NCBI GenBank assembly: GCA_944327105.1
Contig: CALVGN010000027.1
Coordinates: 1 to 61,614, forward strand
DNA length: 61,614 bases
Origin: an uncultured Erysipelotrichaceae bacterium
GTDB taxonomy: Bacteria > Bacillota_I > Bacilli_A > Erysipelotrichales > Erysipelotrichaceae
Direction of reading: 5' to 3'
Positions 6,998-15,494 of the stretch are shown one piece after another. Positions within the stretch are counted from its first letter, which is position 1; every line of letters begins with the position of its first letter. The notes under the pieces are model-generated. The model saw nothing but the letters and a program-made list of their open reading frames with translations, made no database searches and was not told the DNA's origin. The translations under genes were made by a program, and so were the position numbers.

Positions 6998-8731
6998 ATG
7001 GACATCAAAAAAATCCTGAAAGCCATGAGCAATCTGGAAGATGATCGCCGCGTCAGCAAGGATATCGTGCTGGAATCATTGAAAGAAGCACTCGAAAAAG
7101 CATATCGCAAACAGATCCGTGCTGAAGAAATCAATTTAAAGGTCGACATCGATGAAAAAGACAGAGTCAACCCAATCAAGATGCATCAGCTGTATGAAGT
7201 CGTCGCCAACGATGAAGACATCACTGATTACGAATTACAGATGGAATTGGAAAATGCACGCCACTATGACCCGAATATCAACATTGGGGATACACTGGCG
7301 GTCAGTGTGGATATCAACGAATGTGGCCGAGCCGCTGCTGTTTTGGCTAAAAACGTGCTGAAACAGAAGATCCGTGAAGCGGAGAAGAGCGCCATTTACA
7401 ACGAATACAAAGATAAAGTCGGGGATATGGTCATGGGTGTGATCGAAGCGATCGAACCCAAATACATGATGGTCAATCTGGGGGATGCACTGGCATTGAT
7501 GCCAAAGGCTGCCCAATTGCCCACCGAAGTCTATCGAGAAGGCCAATCCATCCGTGTCGTGATCACTGCGTGCGAAAAAGATACTAAAGGCAGTCAACTG
7601 TTGGTCAGCCGTGCGGATGCATTGTTAGTCAAACGCTTATTTGAACGGGATGTCCCGGAAATCTATCAGGGAGTGGTTGAGATCAAAGCCATTGCCCGTG
7701 AACCGGGTGAGCGGACCAAGATGGCGGTCATCAGTCACGTGGAAGGTGTCGATCCGGTTGGTACCTGCGTGGGTGTCAATGGTATCCGTGTGGGTGAAGT
7801 TTCCAACGAAATCAAAGGGGAACGCATCGATATTTTCCAATATAGCGATGATATCACCGAGCTGGTGGCCAATGCGCTCAAACCGGCTGAAATCATCACG
7901 GCGGTCCCCAATCCTAATGGACATGGCATCATCGTGGTCGTTGATGAAAGCCAGCTGTCACTGGCGATCGGACGCAAAGGTAAAAACGTCCGTCTCGTCG
8001 CTAAACTGACCGGAAAGAAAGTCGATATCAAGACCGAAGATCAATTGCTTGACGAAGGTATCGATTATATGGCATTGAAACAACAGTACAAGATCGATCT
8101 GGACAACGCGCGCAAAGCGCATCAGAAAGAAGAAGTCGAACGGCTCGGTCAGGAAGCGCAAGCCAGAGCAGCAGCCAAAGCGGCCAGTGGTATTGAAGAC
8201 CCGGATCTGGTGGAAGATTTGATGATCAACACCGATACCGATGTGGAAGAAGTGACACTTGAGGAAGCAGTGGTCGAATCTGCAGCCAGCGTGGAAGCAC
8301 AAAAGGCTGAGGAAAAGAGTGATACTCAACCACAGCAATCCATGGTTGAAACCAATGAACCAGAGCAACACGTTGACACGGATGAAGCTGAATCAGTGGT
8401 TGAAACCAGTGAAACCGTGGTCGATAAGCCGATCAAACATAAACGCTCATTGAAAGAAAGAAGCGATTATGTCAGCGTGTTTGAAACCTTCGCGGATGCA
8501 TCCAAAAATACTCAGGAAGAATCCAAGCCGAGTAAAAAACGCAAGAAGAAAAGAGATGACGACCGTCGTGTGTCCAATGCTGATCTGGTCAAGGACAAGG
8601 AATATTCCCTCAAACCCTTCTACACGGACGAAGAACTGGCTGAAATCGAAGCTCAACAGGAGGCGTATGACGATTACGATGACATCGATTACGATGAATA
8701 CGCCGAATACTATGAGGATGATGCGGAGTAG
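6998..8731 (+). CDS. nusA: Transcription factor NusA with long acidic C-terminal extension
   Basis: Elongation/termination factor binding RNA polymerase and RNA. The N-terminal domain (1-~125) is followed by an S1 domain near 135-200 (GDMVMGVIEAIEPKYMMVNL) and two KH domains (GTCVGVNGIRVGEVSNEIKG; LAIGRKGKNVRLVAKLTGKK). This NusA core ends near residue 350. About 200 further residues are charged and of low complexity, with a Lys/Arg patch (KPSKKRKKKRDDD) and an Asp/Tyr/Glu-rich end (YDDYDDIDYDEYAEYY). Typical Firmicutes NusA is about 370 aa, so this tail is unusual. ATG 6998 follows AAGAGAAAGG. Confidence 0.95.
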   Translation: MDIKKILKAMSNLEDDRRVSKDIVLESLKEALEKAYRKQIRAEEINLKVDIDEKDRVNPIKMHQLYEVVANDEDITDYELQMELENARHYDPNINIGDTLAVSVDINECGRAAAVLAKNVLKQKIREAEKSAIYNEYKDKVGDMVMGVIEAIEPKYMMVNLGDALALMPKAAQLPTEVYREGQSIRVVITACEKDTKGSQLLVSRADALLVKRLFERDVPEIYQGVVEIKAIAREPGERTKMAVISHVEGVDPVGTCVGVNGIRVGEVSNEIKGERIDIFQYSDDITELVANALKPAEIITAVPNPNGHGIIVVVDESQLSLAIGRKGKNVRLVAKLTGKKVDIKTEDQLLDEGIDYMALKQQYKIDLDNARKAHQKEEVERLGQEAQARAAAKAASGIEDPDLVEDLMINTDTDVEEVTLEEAVVESAASVEAQKAEEKSDTQPQQSMVETNEPEQHVDTDEAESVVETSETVVDKPIKHKRSLKERSDYVSVFETFADASKNTQEESKPSKKRKKKRDDDRRVSNADLVKDKEYSLKPFYTDEELAEIEAQQEAYDDYDDIDYDEYAEYYEDDAE

Positions 8732-8734
8732 TTC

Positions 8735-9001
8735 ATGAAAGGACCACGCAAGATTCCCATGCGCCGTTGCATTGCGACCGGTGAACAATGTCCTAAAAAA
8801 GAGTTGATCCGAATTGTGCGTACGCCTGAAGGATCAATCGTCATTGATCCAACCGGTAAGGCAAACGGACGCGGCGCTTATTTGAAAAAAGATGCGACTG
8901 CATTTGAAATCGCAAAAAAGAAACGTTTGCTGCAGCGGGCATTGGAAGTTGAAATCGACGATTCACTGTTCGATCAGCTCAATGCGCTGCTGCAAGATTG
9001 A
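8735..9001 (+). CDS. ylxR: YlxR family RNA-binding protein
   Basis: 88-aa DUF448/YlxR protein lying in its classic position between nusA and infB. Motifs seen: [19 protein letters not shown] near the start and the signature GRGAYLKKD near residue 46. Members bind RNA, and in Bacillus YlxR affects RNase P and many genes. It begins 3 bases after the nusA stop. The L7Ae-like gene (ylxQ) that often follows is absent here. Confidence 0.92.
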   Translation: MKGPRKIPMRRCIATGEQCPKKELIRIVRTPEGSIVIDPTGKANGRGAYLKKDATAFEIAKKKRLLQRALEVEIDDSLFDQLNALLQD

Positions 9002-9072
9002 TTGAATGCATTGAATGTATGGTTGAACCATATAAAAATTCTCTGTTAATGACCAAGGAAAGGGGTGTTTTA

Positions 9073-10920
9073 ATGGCGAGAAGCAACAATCGAAGAAAAC
9101 CGAATCACAATCGTAAGGATAACCGCAATCGCAATAACAATACCGGTTATCGACCGAAGCAGGTGGAGAAGGTCAGTGAGATCACCTATTGGGATGGGAT
9201 CTCGGTCAATGAACTGGCCGAATTAGTCAAACGCAGCAGTGCCGATATCATCAAACTGCTGTTCCTGCTCGGCAAAATGGTGACCATCAATTCCACATTG
9301 GATGATGAAACTGTTTCCCTGGTCTGCATGGAATATGGGATCGAAGCCACCAAAGAACAGGTGAAAGATAAAGCCAGTTTGGAAGATGAGGAAGAAAGTG
9401 ATCCGACCAATCTGGTCGAACGTCCCCCGATCGTCACGATCATGGGCCATGTTGACCATGGTAAGACCACTTTGCTCGACTCTATTCGAAAAACCAACGT
9501 CGTTGCTGGTGAAGCGGGTGGTATCACCCAGCATATCGGTGCCTATCAGGTCAATATCAAAGGCCGCAAGATCACATTTTTGGATACCCCCGGTCACGAA
9601 GCATTTACGGCCATGCGTGCCCGTGGTGCCTCTGTCACGGATATCGTCGTTATCGTTGTTGCAGCCGATGACGGTGTCATGCCCCAGACCAAAGAAGCCA
9701 TTGACCATGCCAAAGCCGCCGGTGTGCCGATCATTGTTGCCATCAACAAAATGGATAAACCGGAAGCCAATCCCGATCGCGTCATGAGTGAAATGAGCGA
9801 TAACGGTGTCATGCCGGAAGAGTGGGGTGGTGAAACCATTTTTGTTCCCATTTCCGCACGAAATGGTATGGGAATCGAAGATTTACTGGAAGCCATTCTT
9901 TTGGTTGCTGATATGAAGGAATTAAAAGCCGATCCAACCAAGGTCGCTACCGGTACCGTCATTGAAGCCAAATTGGACAAAGGTCGCGGACCAGTTGCCA
10001 CATTGTTGGTCCAAAATGGCACACTGCATCATGGGGATTCCCTGGTCGTAGGTGCCACGATGGGTCGTGTGCGTAAAATGACGGATGCGTATAATGCGGA
10101 ATTGAAAGCGGCTTTACCTGCGACACCGGTCGAAATCATCGGTTTAAATGCCGTTCCGGTTGCCGGAGATCTTTTTAAAGTATTCCCAAGCGAAAAACAA
10201 GCCCGGGATGTCTGGGAGATCCGCAAAAATGAAAAGATCGAGCAGGAACGCCGTGAAAATTCCACTATGAATTTCGACGATCTTGCTTCTCGGATCGAAA
10301 GCGGCGAGATCAAAGAAATCCCGTTGATCATCAAAGCGGATGTTCAAGGTTCTGCTGAAGCCGTACGCAATGCATTGGAAAAGATCGAAGTCGATGGGGT
10401 AAGGGTCAACGTCATCCGTTCAACGGCCGGTGCCATCAGTGAAAGTGATGTTTCCCTGGCCAACGCCTCAAACGCCATCATTTATGGATTCAACGTACGC
10501 CCCAATGCGACCGTACGTAAAAAAGCCGAAGAGGAGAAGGTTTCTATCCGACTACACAACATCATCTACAAAGCCGTCGAAGAGATGGAACAGGCCATGA
10601 AAGGTATGCTGGAACCTGTGTTTGAAGAGGTCATCATCGGTCAAGCTGATGTCAGACAAACCTATAAAGCCAGCAAGATCGGCACCATTGCCGGATGCTT
10701 TGTCACTGATGGTAAGATCCAACGCGATTGCGGTGTACGACTGATTCGTGATGGGATCGTGGTCTATACCGGTAAATTGGGTTCATTGCGTCGATTCAAA
10801 GATGACGTGCGTGAAGTCAATAACGGGTATGAATGTGGTCTGACCATCGAAAACTTCAACGATATCAAGGACGGCGATTTGGTTGAATGTTTCGTGGAAC
10901 AGCAGGTGGAAGTCGCATAA
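9073..10920 (+). CDS. infB: Translation initiation factor IF-2
   Basis: GTPase that places initiator tRNA on the ribosome. The 615-aa product has a short basic Asn/Arg-rich N terminus (residues 1-40), an IF2-N domain ([20 protein letters not shown]), and the G domain: G1 [12 protein letters not shown] near 135, G3 DTPGHEAF, G4 NKMD. The C-terminal domains end [16 protein letters not shown] 9073 is chosen for the preceding AAGGAAAGGGG; the frame is open back to 8998. The 71-base gap after ylxR contains a perfect ATGGTTGAACCAT (9019-9031). The N-terminal region is much shorter than in enteric bacteria. Confidence 0.96.
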   Translation: MARSNNRRKPNHNRKDNRNRNNNTGYRPKQVEKVSEITYWDGISVNELAELVKRSSADIIKLLFLLGKMVTINSTLDDETVSLVCMEYGIEATKEQVKDKASLEDEEESDPTNLVERPPIVTIMGHVDHGKTTLLDSIRKTNVVAGEAGGITQHIGAYQVNIKGRKITFLDTPGHEAFTAMRARGASVTDIVVIVVAADDGVMPQTKEAIDHAKAAGVPIIVAINKMDKPEANPDRVMSEMSDNGVMPEEWGGETIFVPISARNGMGIEDLLEAILLVADMKELKADPTKVATGTVIEAKLDKGRGPVATLLVQNGTLHHGDSLVVGATMGRVRKMTDAYNAELKAALPATPVEIIGLNAVPVAGDLFKVFPSEKQARDVWEIRKNEKIEQERRENSTMNFDDLASRIESGEIKEIPLIIKADVQGSAEAVRNALEKIEVDGVRVNVIRSTAGAISESDVSLANASNAIIYGFNVRPNATVRKKAEEEKVSIRLHNIIYKAVEEMEQAMKGMLEPVFEEVIIGQADVRQTYKASKIGTIAGCFVTDGKIQRDCGVRLIRDGIVVYTGKLGSLRRFKDDVREVNNGYECGLTIENFNDIKDGDLVECFVEQQVEVA

Positions 10921-11318
10921 TGGCTCAATCTTTGTCCAAAGAACGTCTGGATGCGGTATTTTTAAAAGAAATCACCCGCATCATTGAAACCGATGTCAAA
11001 GATCCGCATGTCGGCTTTGTGACTGTCACCGGGATTAAAGTCTCCCCGGATTTGGCATATGCAACCGTATTTGTATCCTTCCTTGGCAAAAAAGAGCGCA
11101 ATACGGCAGGGGTAAAAGCCTTGAACCGCGCTGCCAGTTATATCCGCAAAGAATTGAGCAATAAAGTAAAAGTACGCAAAGTACCACAGCTCAAATTCGT
11201 CATCGATGCATCGGTTGCCAAAGGACAGCGTATCGATCAATTGCTGGCACAGATCCACCAAGAATCCATGGATAACGTGGATGAATCAAACGAAACAATC
11301 CATGAAAGCAACGGTTGA
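10920..11318 (+). CDS. rbfA: Ribosome-binding factor A
   Basis: Small KH-type 30S maturation factor. The 132-aa product shows the family patterns DVKDPHVGFVTVTGIKVSPDLAYATVFVS and a C-terminal RIDQLLAQI. Its ATG shares a base with the infB stop (TAATG), indicating coupling. The 3' end runs into the operon terminator (11305-11333), whose stem covers the last codons. Last gene of the rimP operon; truB, often next, is found elsewhere (52985-53818). Confidence 0.94.
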   Translation: MAQSLSKERLDAVFLKEITRIIETDVKDPHVGFVTVTGIKVSPDLAYATVFVSFLGKKERNTAGVKALNRAASYIRKELSNKVKVRKVPQLKFVIDASVAKGQRIDQLLAQIHQESMDNVDESNETIHESNG

Positions 11319-11333
11319 TCCCGTTGCTTTTTT
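11305..11333 (+). terminator. Intrinsic terminator of the rimP-rbfA operon
   Basis: AAAGCAACGG-TTGATC-CCGTTGCTTT stem (11305-11330) followed by T residues; it overlaps the rbfA stop codon. Confidence 0.88.
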
Positions 11334-11358
11334 CGATGCAATCCATCCGTTGCTCAAG

Positions 11359-11394
11359 TACAATAGTAAGTGGTCTGACCAACTGGTCAGACCA
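11359..11394 (+). promoter_or_regulatory. GntR operator (two TGGTCNGACCA half-sites) with a possible -10
   Basis: TGGTCTGACCA (11371-11381) and TGGTCAGACCA (11384-11394) lie three bases after one another... the two sites are separated by AC and together are nearly a perfect inverted repeat. TGGTNNNACCA is the known operator form of FadR-subfamily GntR regulators, and the GntR gene starts 10 bases downstream, so autorepression is likely. A possible -10 TACAAT lies at 11359-11364; no clear -35 is seen. Confidence 0.75.
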
Positions 11395-11404
11395 CGGTAT
11401 AACT

Positions 11405-12157
11405 ATGAGCAACCCACCAAACAAATCCACAAGCCGTACGTCCATGACACCGGTAGATAAAGCCAGTGTGCTGGATGACTTCGTATTTGCCATACAAAGC
11501 GCCATTTTTAATGGTGAATATGCAGCCGATACCAAATTGCCCAGCGAACGTGATCTGGCCAGTCAATATGCGGTCAGCAAAACAATCGTTCACGATGGAC
11601 TGTTGATGCTGGTCCAGCAGGGCTTTTTAAATGCATCTCCTCGACGGGGATATTTTGTTACGGATTATCGCCAACAAGGGCGAATCGGTTGTTTGAATGC
11701 GTATTTGAAATATCAGCAGAACCATCTGGATCATGCAACATTCGATGCATTGATCGAGGCGATCCTGGCCATTGAAGGCTCGGCGATCTGCAAACTGGCC
11801 ATCAATAAAACTACAGATGATTTAGTTCGATTGGAACAATGGATCGACAAGGTGAATAAAGCCACATCCACTGCTGCCATCATCAAAGGATTCAGTGGTT
11901 TTCACCACGACATCTGTTTTTTATGCAAAAATACGATGTTTCCGCTGCTGTTCAATTCGTTTACGGATCTATTGGATGTTTTTTATAAAGAATTCGTCAA
12001 TCGATATGGCAAAGAAGATTGCATCAAACTGATGTATGCATTTATCGAATATATTGCCAAAGGGCAGGGGCAGCGTGGGTATAACCTGCTGGGGAATCTG
12101 TTGCGCCAGTTCCGCCTTTTGATCAAACGCGGCAATGAATCCGTTTCATCGAAATAA
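11405..12157 (+). CDS. GntR-family (FadR-type) transcriptional regulator
   Basis: 250-aa regulator. An N-terminal winged helix-turn-helix (residues ~20-85: AIFNGEYAADTKLPSERDLA, then VSKTIVHDGLLMLVQQGFL and RRGYFVTDY) is the GntR signature. The all-alpha C-terminal half (EAILAIEGSAICKLAI... FHHDICFLCKN) looks like an FCD-type ligand domain. The ATG at 11405 is preferred because the frame further upstream runs through the operator; ATG 11444 is an alternative. The operator at 11371-11394 fits its subfamily. No metabolic genes flank it in the same direction, so the ligand and targets are unknown. Confidence 0.85.
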   Translation: MSNPPNKSTSRTSMTPVDKASVLDDFVFAIQSAIFNGEYAADTKLPSERDLASQYAVSKTIVHDGLLMLVQQGFLNASPRRGYFVTDYRQQGRIGCLNAYLKYQQNHLDHATFDALIEAILAIEGSAICKLAINKTTDDLVRLEQWIDKVNKATSTAAIIKGFSGFHHDICFLCKNTMFPLLFNSFTDLLDVFYKEFVNRYGKEDCIKLMYAFIEYIAKGQGQRGYNLLGNLLRQFRLLIKRGNESVSSK

Positions 12158-12245
12158 TCTTTAATAATACATGATTGATGGATCAGCATGGTTTAACCAA
12201 TGTGAAGCCATGGTGCAATGATTTGATACAACTAGCAGGATCATT

Positions 12246-12290
12246 AAAAAAACGAAGTCCGTTTTCTAAAAATTCGACTTCGTTTTCTTT
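12246..12290. terminator. Bidirectional intrinsic terminator
   Basis: AACGAAGTC (12251-12259) pairs with GACTTCGTT (12276-12284); A run on the left and T-rich sequence on the right let it end both the GntR gene (plus) and the Xer gene (minus). A dispersed palindrome ATGGTTTAACCA lies at 12188-12199. Confidence 0.8.
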
Positions 12291-12339
12291 CATTTATAAC
12301 TTCGCATAATGGTGATTATGTATTATTTTTTGATTGATT

Positions 12340-13251
12340 TTAAGATCGTGGCATACATTGATCATAGGCTTTCTGCAGCTCATCGACAGTTTTATGTGTA
12401 TAGATCTGTGTGGTCGCGATGCTTTCATGACCCAATATCTGCTGGACGATCCGTGGATCCGTATCTTGATTGACCATATGTGTGGCCAATGCATGCCGCA
12501 ATGAATGCGGACTCAAGCCTTTCAATGCACCGGAATTCGCAACGATGCCTTTATCCAACAATCTTTTTTTAAGCATGGTATAAACCAGATTACGTTGTAA
12601 TGGTTTACCGGCTTTGGTGATGAACACATTCGTCAGATGGTTTTTATTCCATTTTGGACGGATAAAATCCAAATAATGGATCAGACGATGCCTGGATGTA
12701 TCACTCAATGGGATCACTCGGGTTTTGTTGCCTTTACCAACGACACTGATGGTCCCATCATCCAGATGAAGCTGATTCATGGTCAAACCAGTGCATTCCG
12801 ATACGCGTAAACCACACCCATAGATGATTTCCAATATGGTCACATCGGCATATTCTTTGATATTGGATTCATCATCGATGGTCAATAATCGTTCAATGGC
12901 TTGATCATTGAGAATCTTTTTTTCTTTACGCTCGGCTTTTTTCAGATTGATTTTCAATGCGATATTGGTCAAACAATAATATTCATGCAGATAATCATAA
13001 AAACCACGGATCACGGTGATCATATGATTGGTGGATGATGGTGCATGATCATGGTCATAACCATAGATAAAATCAAACAGATCATCAATTGTGATATCAT
13101 TCACATAATTGATTTTCTTTTGATTCAACCATGTCTTCAATTGGTTCAATTGTGTTCCATAGGAATCCAAAGTCGCCATGGTTCGATTATCCACTGATGT
13201 GATCTGTTCCAAATAAAGGGATATCCCCTGTTCAATCTTCAGCTTCATCAT
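12340..13251 (-). CDS. Tyrosine recombinase, XerC/XerD family (second of two)
   Basis: 303-aa site-specific recombinase. The N-terminal SAM-like core-binding domain (1-~95) is followed by the catalytic domain with Arg in YGCGLRVSECTGL, the catalytic Lys region GKGNKTRVIPL, HSLRHALATHM (HxxR), LGHESIATTQIYTH with the nucleophilic Tyr. All catalytic residues are present. It is the last gene of xer-GNAT-xer, overlapping the GNAT gene by 4 bases. Xer proteins normally act in pairs at dif to resolve chromosome dimers; whether this is the XerC or XerD partner cannot be decided from sequence alone. Confidence 0.9.
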   Translation of the reverse strand: MMKLKIEQGISLYLEQITSVDNRTMATLDSYGTQLNQLKTWLNQKKINYVNDITIDDLFDFIYGYDHDHAPSSTNHMITVIRGFYDYLHEYYCLTNIALKINLKKAERKEKKILNDQAIERLLTIDDESNIKEYADVTILEIIYGCGLRVSECTGLTMNQLHLDDGTISVVGKGNKTRVIPLSDTSRHRLIHYLDFIRPKWNKNHLTNVFITKAGKPLQRNLVYTMLKKRLLDKGIVANSGALKGLSPHSLRHALATHMVNQDTDPRIVQQILGHESIATTQIYTHKTVDELQKAYDQCMPRS

Positions 13252-13757
13252 GGTTGAATCACCTTTTCCATGATGTAGTCATCCATTATAAAACCATTGC
13301 CGATATCTGTTTGATCCGCATCAATAATGGTAAAACCATAATGATGATAGACATCCAATGAATGTTGATTGTATTTATTGCATGTCAATTGAATCGAGTG
13401 GTATCCCCTGCTTTTGGCTTCTTCTATCACAAAATCCATCATGGCTCTGGCATGACCCTGTCCTATGGCAGCTGCAGATAGATACAACTTGCTTAAAAAC
13501 AAATACGATGGATGATCTTGTAACGCGATATAGCCGATCATTGTATCCTGGTGATAGACACCATAATACTGATAGTGATGATTGGTAATATTGTCCATCA
13601 TGACGCTTGGCGTATTGAATAAATCACACATATAGTCGATCTGTTGATCGGATAATAAGAATGGAAAGTATTCGTGCCATACACATATGGCAAAATCAGA
13701 AACTTCATTGATTTGCTGCTCGCTCAATGCGTGTTGGATCGTGATTTGTGAAGTCAT
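13248..13757 (-). CDS. GNAT family N-acetyltransferase
   Basis: 169-aa acetyltransferase fold. The acetyl-CoA binding region is visible as SAAAIGQGHARAMMDFVIEE (Q/RxxGxG/A pattern) near residue 97, followed by the SRGYHSIQLTCNKYNQHSLDVYHHYGFTI segment typical of motif B. Substrate unknown. It overlaps both neighbouring recombinase genes by 4 bases (ATGA-type), so the three are surely co-transcribed; a functional link to recombination is unproven. Hot dog: residues upstream (ICVWHEYFPFLLSDQQIDYM) resemble GNATs annotated as small-molecule or peptide acetyltransferases. Confidence 0.88.
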   Translation of the reverse strand: MTSQITIQHALSEQQINEVSDFAICVWHEYFPFLLSDQQIDYMCDLFNTPSVMMDNITNHHYQYYGVYHQDTMIGYIALQDHPSYLFLSKLYLSAAAIGQGHARAMMDFVIEEAKSRGYHSIQLTCNKYNQHSLDVYHHYGFTIIDADQTDIGNGFIMDDYIMEKVIQP

Positions 13758-14671
13758 TGTTCCTCCTTATCTTCGCGTGGTGGATCCATGCGCAAATGGC
13801 TCTTTTTAAATGATTCTTTCATCTGTGAAACGGATATATGGGTATAGATTTGCGTGGTTACCATCGAAGCGTGACCAAGCATCAGTTGAATGGATTTAAG
13901 ATCCGCACCATGGTTGAGCAAATGCGTGGCAAATGAATGGCGCAATATATGGGGGTGAACTTGAGTACGCAACCCAGCATCCATCACCGCTTTGTTGAGT
14001 CGATATTGGATGCCCCGTTGCGTCAGCGGTTCACCTCTTTGGTTCAACCATAGTGCTTCTTGATTTGGTTTTGCTACCTGTACGCGTACACTAAGATAAT
14101 TATCTAATGCTTTTTTAGCATGGTGATTATAGAAAACCGTTCGTTCGACATTGCCTTTCCCAGAGATGTGGATGCGACGCAATGGATCATGCAGATCATG
14201 AACAGTCAGTGCAGTGATCTCACTTAATCGCATGCCGCTTGCATACATCAATTCAAATATTGCACGATCCCGTGATGATCCAAAATCATGACCATTGATC
14301 GAGTCCAGTAGTGCATTGACTTCGTTTTCACTGAGTACATCCGGTAAGGATTGCACATTTTTGCCGGCTTTGATCCGACTGAATGGATTATCCGTGCAGC
14401 GTTTTATGTTAATGGCATATCGATATAATCCGCGGATCGTGGAAAGATGCCGCTGGATGGAACGTTGAGACAATGCGGCATCCTGACGTAAGTGGATGAC
14501 ATACCAGGCAGCGATGGATTTATCGACATCAAACAAGGAGTCGATATCCTGTTGGTTCAAATAGCGAACATATGCATCCAGGTCACGCCGATAATTGCTA
14601 GCCGTATCCGGCGACCCGCTGTTTTTAAATGTCACATCTTCGATATAGCGCTGCATCAATTCCGTTTCCAT
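13754..14671 (-). CDS. Tyrosine recombinase, XerC/XerD family (first of two)
   Basis: 305-aa recombinase with all catalytic residues: Arg in SGMRLSEITALT, the Lys region GKGNVERTVFY, HILRHSFATHLL, LGHASMVTTQIYTHIS with Tyr nucleophile. Core-binding domain with QRSIQRHLSTIRGLYRYAI near residue 75. A -10 TATAAT (complement of 14679-14684) lies 7 bases before the start codon, giving a very short leader. In Bacillus the xerD homologue neighbours the phosphopentomutase gene, and here deoB lies one gene upstream, favouring XerD for this member; this is inference. Confidence 0.92.
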   Translation of the reverse strand: METELMQRYIEDVTFKNSGSPDTASNYRRDLDAYVRYLNQQDIDSLFDVDKSIAAWYVIHLRQDAALSQRSIQRHLSTIRGLYRYAINIKRCTDNPFSRIKAGKNVQSLPDVLSENEVNALLDSINGHDFGSSRDRAIFELMYASGMRLSEITALTVHDLHDPLRRIHISGKGNVERTVFYNHHAKKALDNYLSVRVQVAKPNQEALWLNQRGEPLTQRGIQYRLNKAVMDAGLRTQVHPHILRHSFATHLLNHGADLKSIQLMLGHASMVTTQIYTHISVSQMKESFKKSHLRMDPPREDKEEQ

Positions 14672-14956
14672 GACTTCTATTATAATCCTGAATCAAAGGC
14701 AAACGAAAAAAGCAGGTTGCCCTGCTTTAATTGTAATGATGTCCCCGAAAGTCCCTGCCCTCGGTTCCAACAGTCAATGTCCGGTATTAACAATGAAAAA
14801 TCAACATGCGCCTGTGAGCAATCGGAGCCTGACAATCCTTCTGGAATTGAACCAGTAATGCCGGCGGCTCATACCAGCGACCCTAATATAAATGGAGATA
14901 TCGTTGATATCATCACAATGACATTCACACCTGCTGGACCTACCAACTGAAATGGA
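14672..14956. other. 285-base gap of unknown content between DIP1984-family gene and xer operon
   Basis: No convincing gene. On the minus strand the stretch ends in the terminator at 14705-14728 and contains nested inverted repeats: GATATC-AAC-GATATC (about 14896-14910), CTGG-TTCAATT-CCAG (about 14840-14854), and GAGCC paired with GGCTC around the latter. GC content and composition are like coding DNA, and the plus strand has a long stop-free frame (to 14950) that runs antisense into xer. Could be a small RNA, an extended 3' UTR or a decayed gene. I could not match it to a known RNA family. Confidence 0.4.
14705..14728 (-). terminator. Intrinsic terminator (minus) after DIP1984-family gene / gap RNA
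   Basis: On the minus strand AAAGCAGG-GCAA-CCTGCTTT followed by a U run (A run 14706-14710 on plus). Ends whatever is transcribed through 14956-14730. Confidence 0.85.
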
Positions 14957-15412
14957 CTATTCGATCAAATCGGTGTTCCAATTGGCTTGCTGAAGCGTAT
15001 TGTCCAGCGTACGGATTTGTTTGGCCATTTCATCGATTTCGCTTTGCCATTTGCTAACATTGATGGATGTCAAAATCTTGATTTCACTGCCCCGAGCACG
15101 GTAATTAATCCGGCTACTCGCTTGAACAATGGATTTATAGTGTCCGATTTTTGTGGACAATCCATCTTTTTGAGCAATCAATGCAGTCAGGGTTTGACCA
15201 TTGACCACGGTTTGAGAATTGGTGCGATTGATCGCATTGATCAATTCGATTAAGCGATCAATCGAATGGTCAAGCTGGGTTTTGAGCACATTGGGATCTT
15301 CCAAAGGTACTTCACCTTCCTGGACCAGCACATTGGCTTCAAGACGATCGGATAGCTGTTCGATCTTGCGGTTGAGGTCAGCACGTTCTTGCAAAGCTTC
15401 GGCTAATTTCAT
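14957..15412 (-). CDS. DIP1984 family protein
   Basis: 151-aa protein matching the DIP1984/septicolysin-like family by pattern: KLAEALQERADLNRKIEQLS at the start, LLQDPNVLK-type segment (here PLEDPNVLKTQLDHSI), INRTN and the end region LDNTLQQANWNTDL. It is mostly helical and probably coiled-coil. Despite the septicolysin name, function is not established. It follows deoB after 67 bases that hold a nested hairpin (15447-15494), so it may be partly insulated. Confidence 0.8.
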   Translation of the reverse strand: MKLAEALQERADLNRKIEQLSDRLEANVLVQEGEVPLEDPNVLKTQLDHSIDRLIELINAINRTNSQTVVNGQTLTALIAQKDGLSTKIGHYKSIVQASSRINYRARGSEIKILTSINVSKWQSEIDEMAKQIRTLDNTLQQANWNTDLIE

Positions 15413-15446
15413 GGGTTAGTTTCTCCTTCGTTTTAATTCTTTGATT

Positions 15447-15494
15447 GCAGACCTCATCCGTTGGTTGAACCATGCGGATTTAGTTGAGGTCTGC
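15447..15494 (-). repeat. Nested hairpin with dispersed palindrome at its apex, over the deoB stop
   Basis: GCAGACCTCA (15447-15456) pairs with TGAGGTCTGC (15485-15494); inside, CCG/CGG closes a loop holding TGGTTGAACCAT (15462-15473). No U run follows on either strand, so it is not a classical terminator; it may protect the deoB mRNA 3' end or slow polymerase. Confidence 0.6.

Noticed and set aside
11350..11403. TATAAC at 11398-11403 as the -10 of the GntR gene
   Set aside because: It lies directly before the ATG and downstream of the operator; TACAAT at 11359 is better placed for operator control.
14705..14780. T-box-like string GTTGGAACCGAGG followed by a terminator on the minus strand
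   Set aside because: No specifier stem, no AGTA/GNUG features recognised, and the downstream gene is a recombinase, not an amino-acid gene. Kept only as an unexplained region.
14836..14860. tRNA T-arm-like CTGGTTCAATTCCAG on the minus strand
   Set aside because: No acceptor, D or anticodon arms could be paired around it.
14492..14950. Plus-strand open frame of 152 codons
   Set aside because: Largely antisense to xer coding sequence and without ribosome site or recognisable domains.
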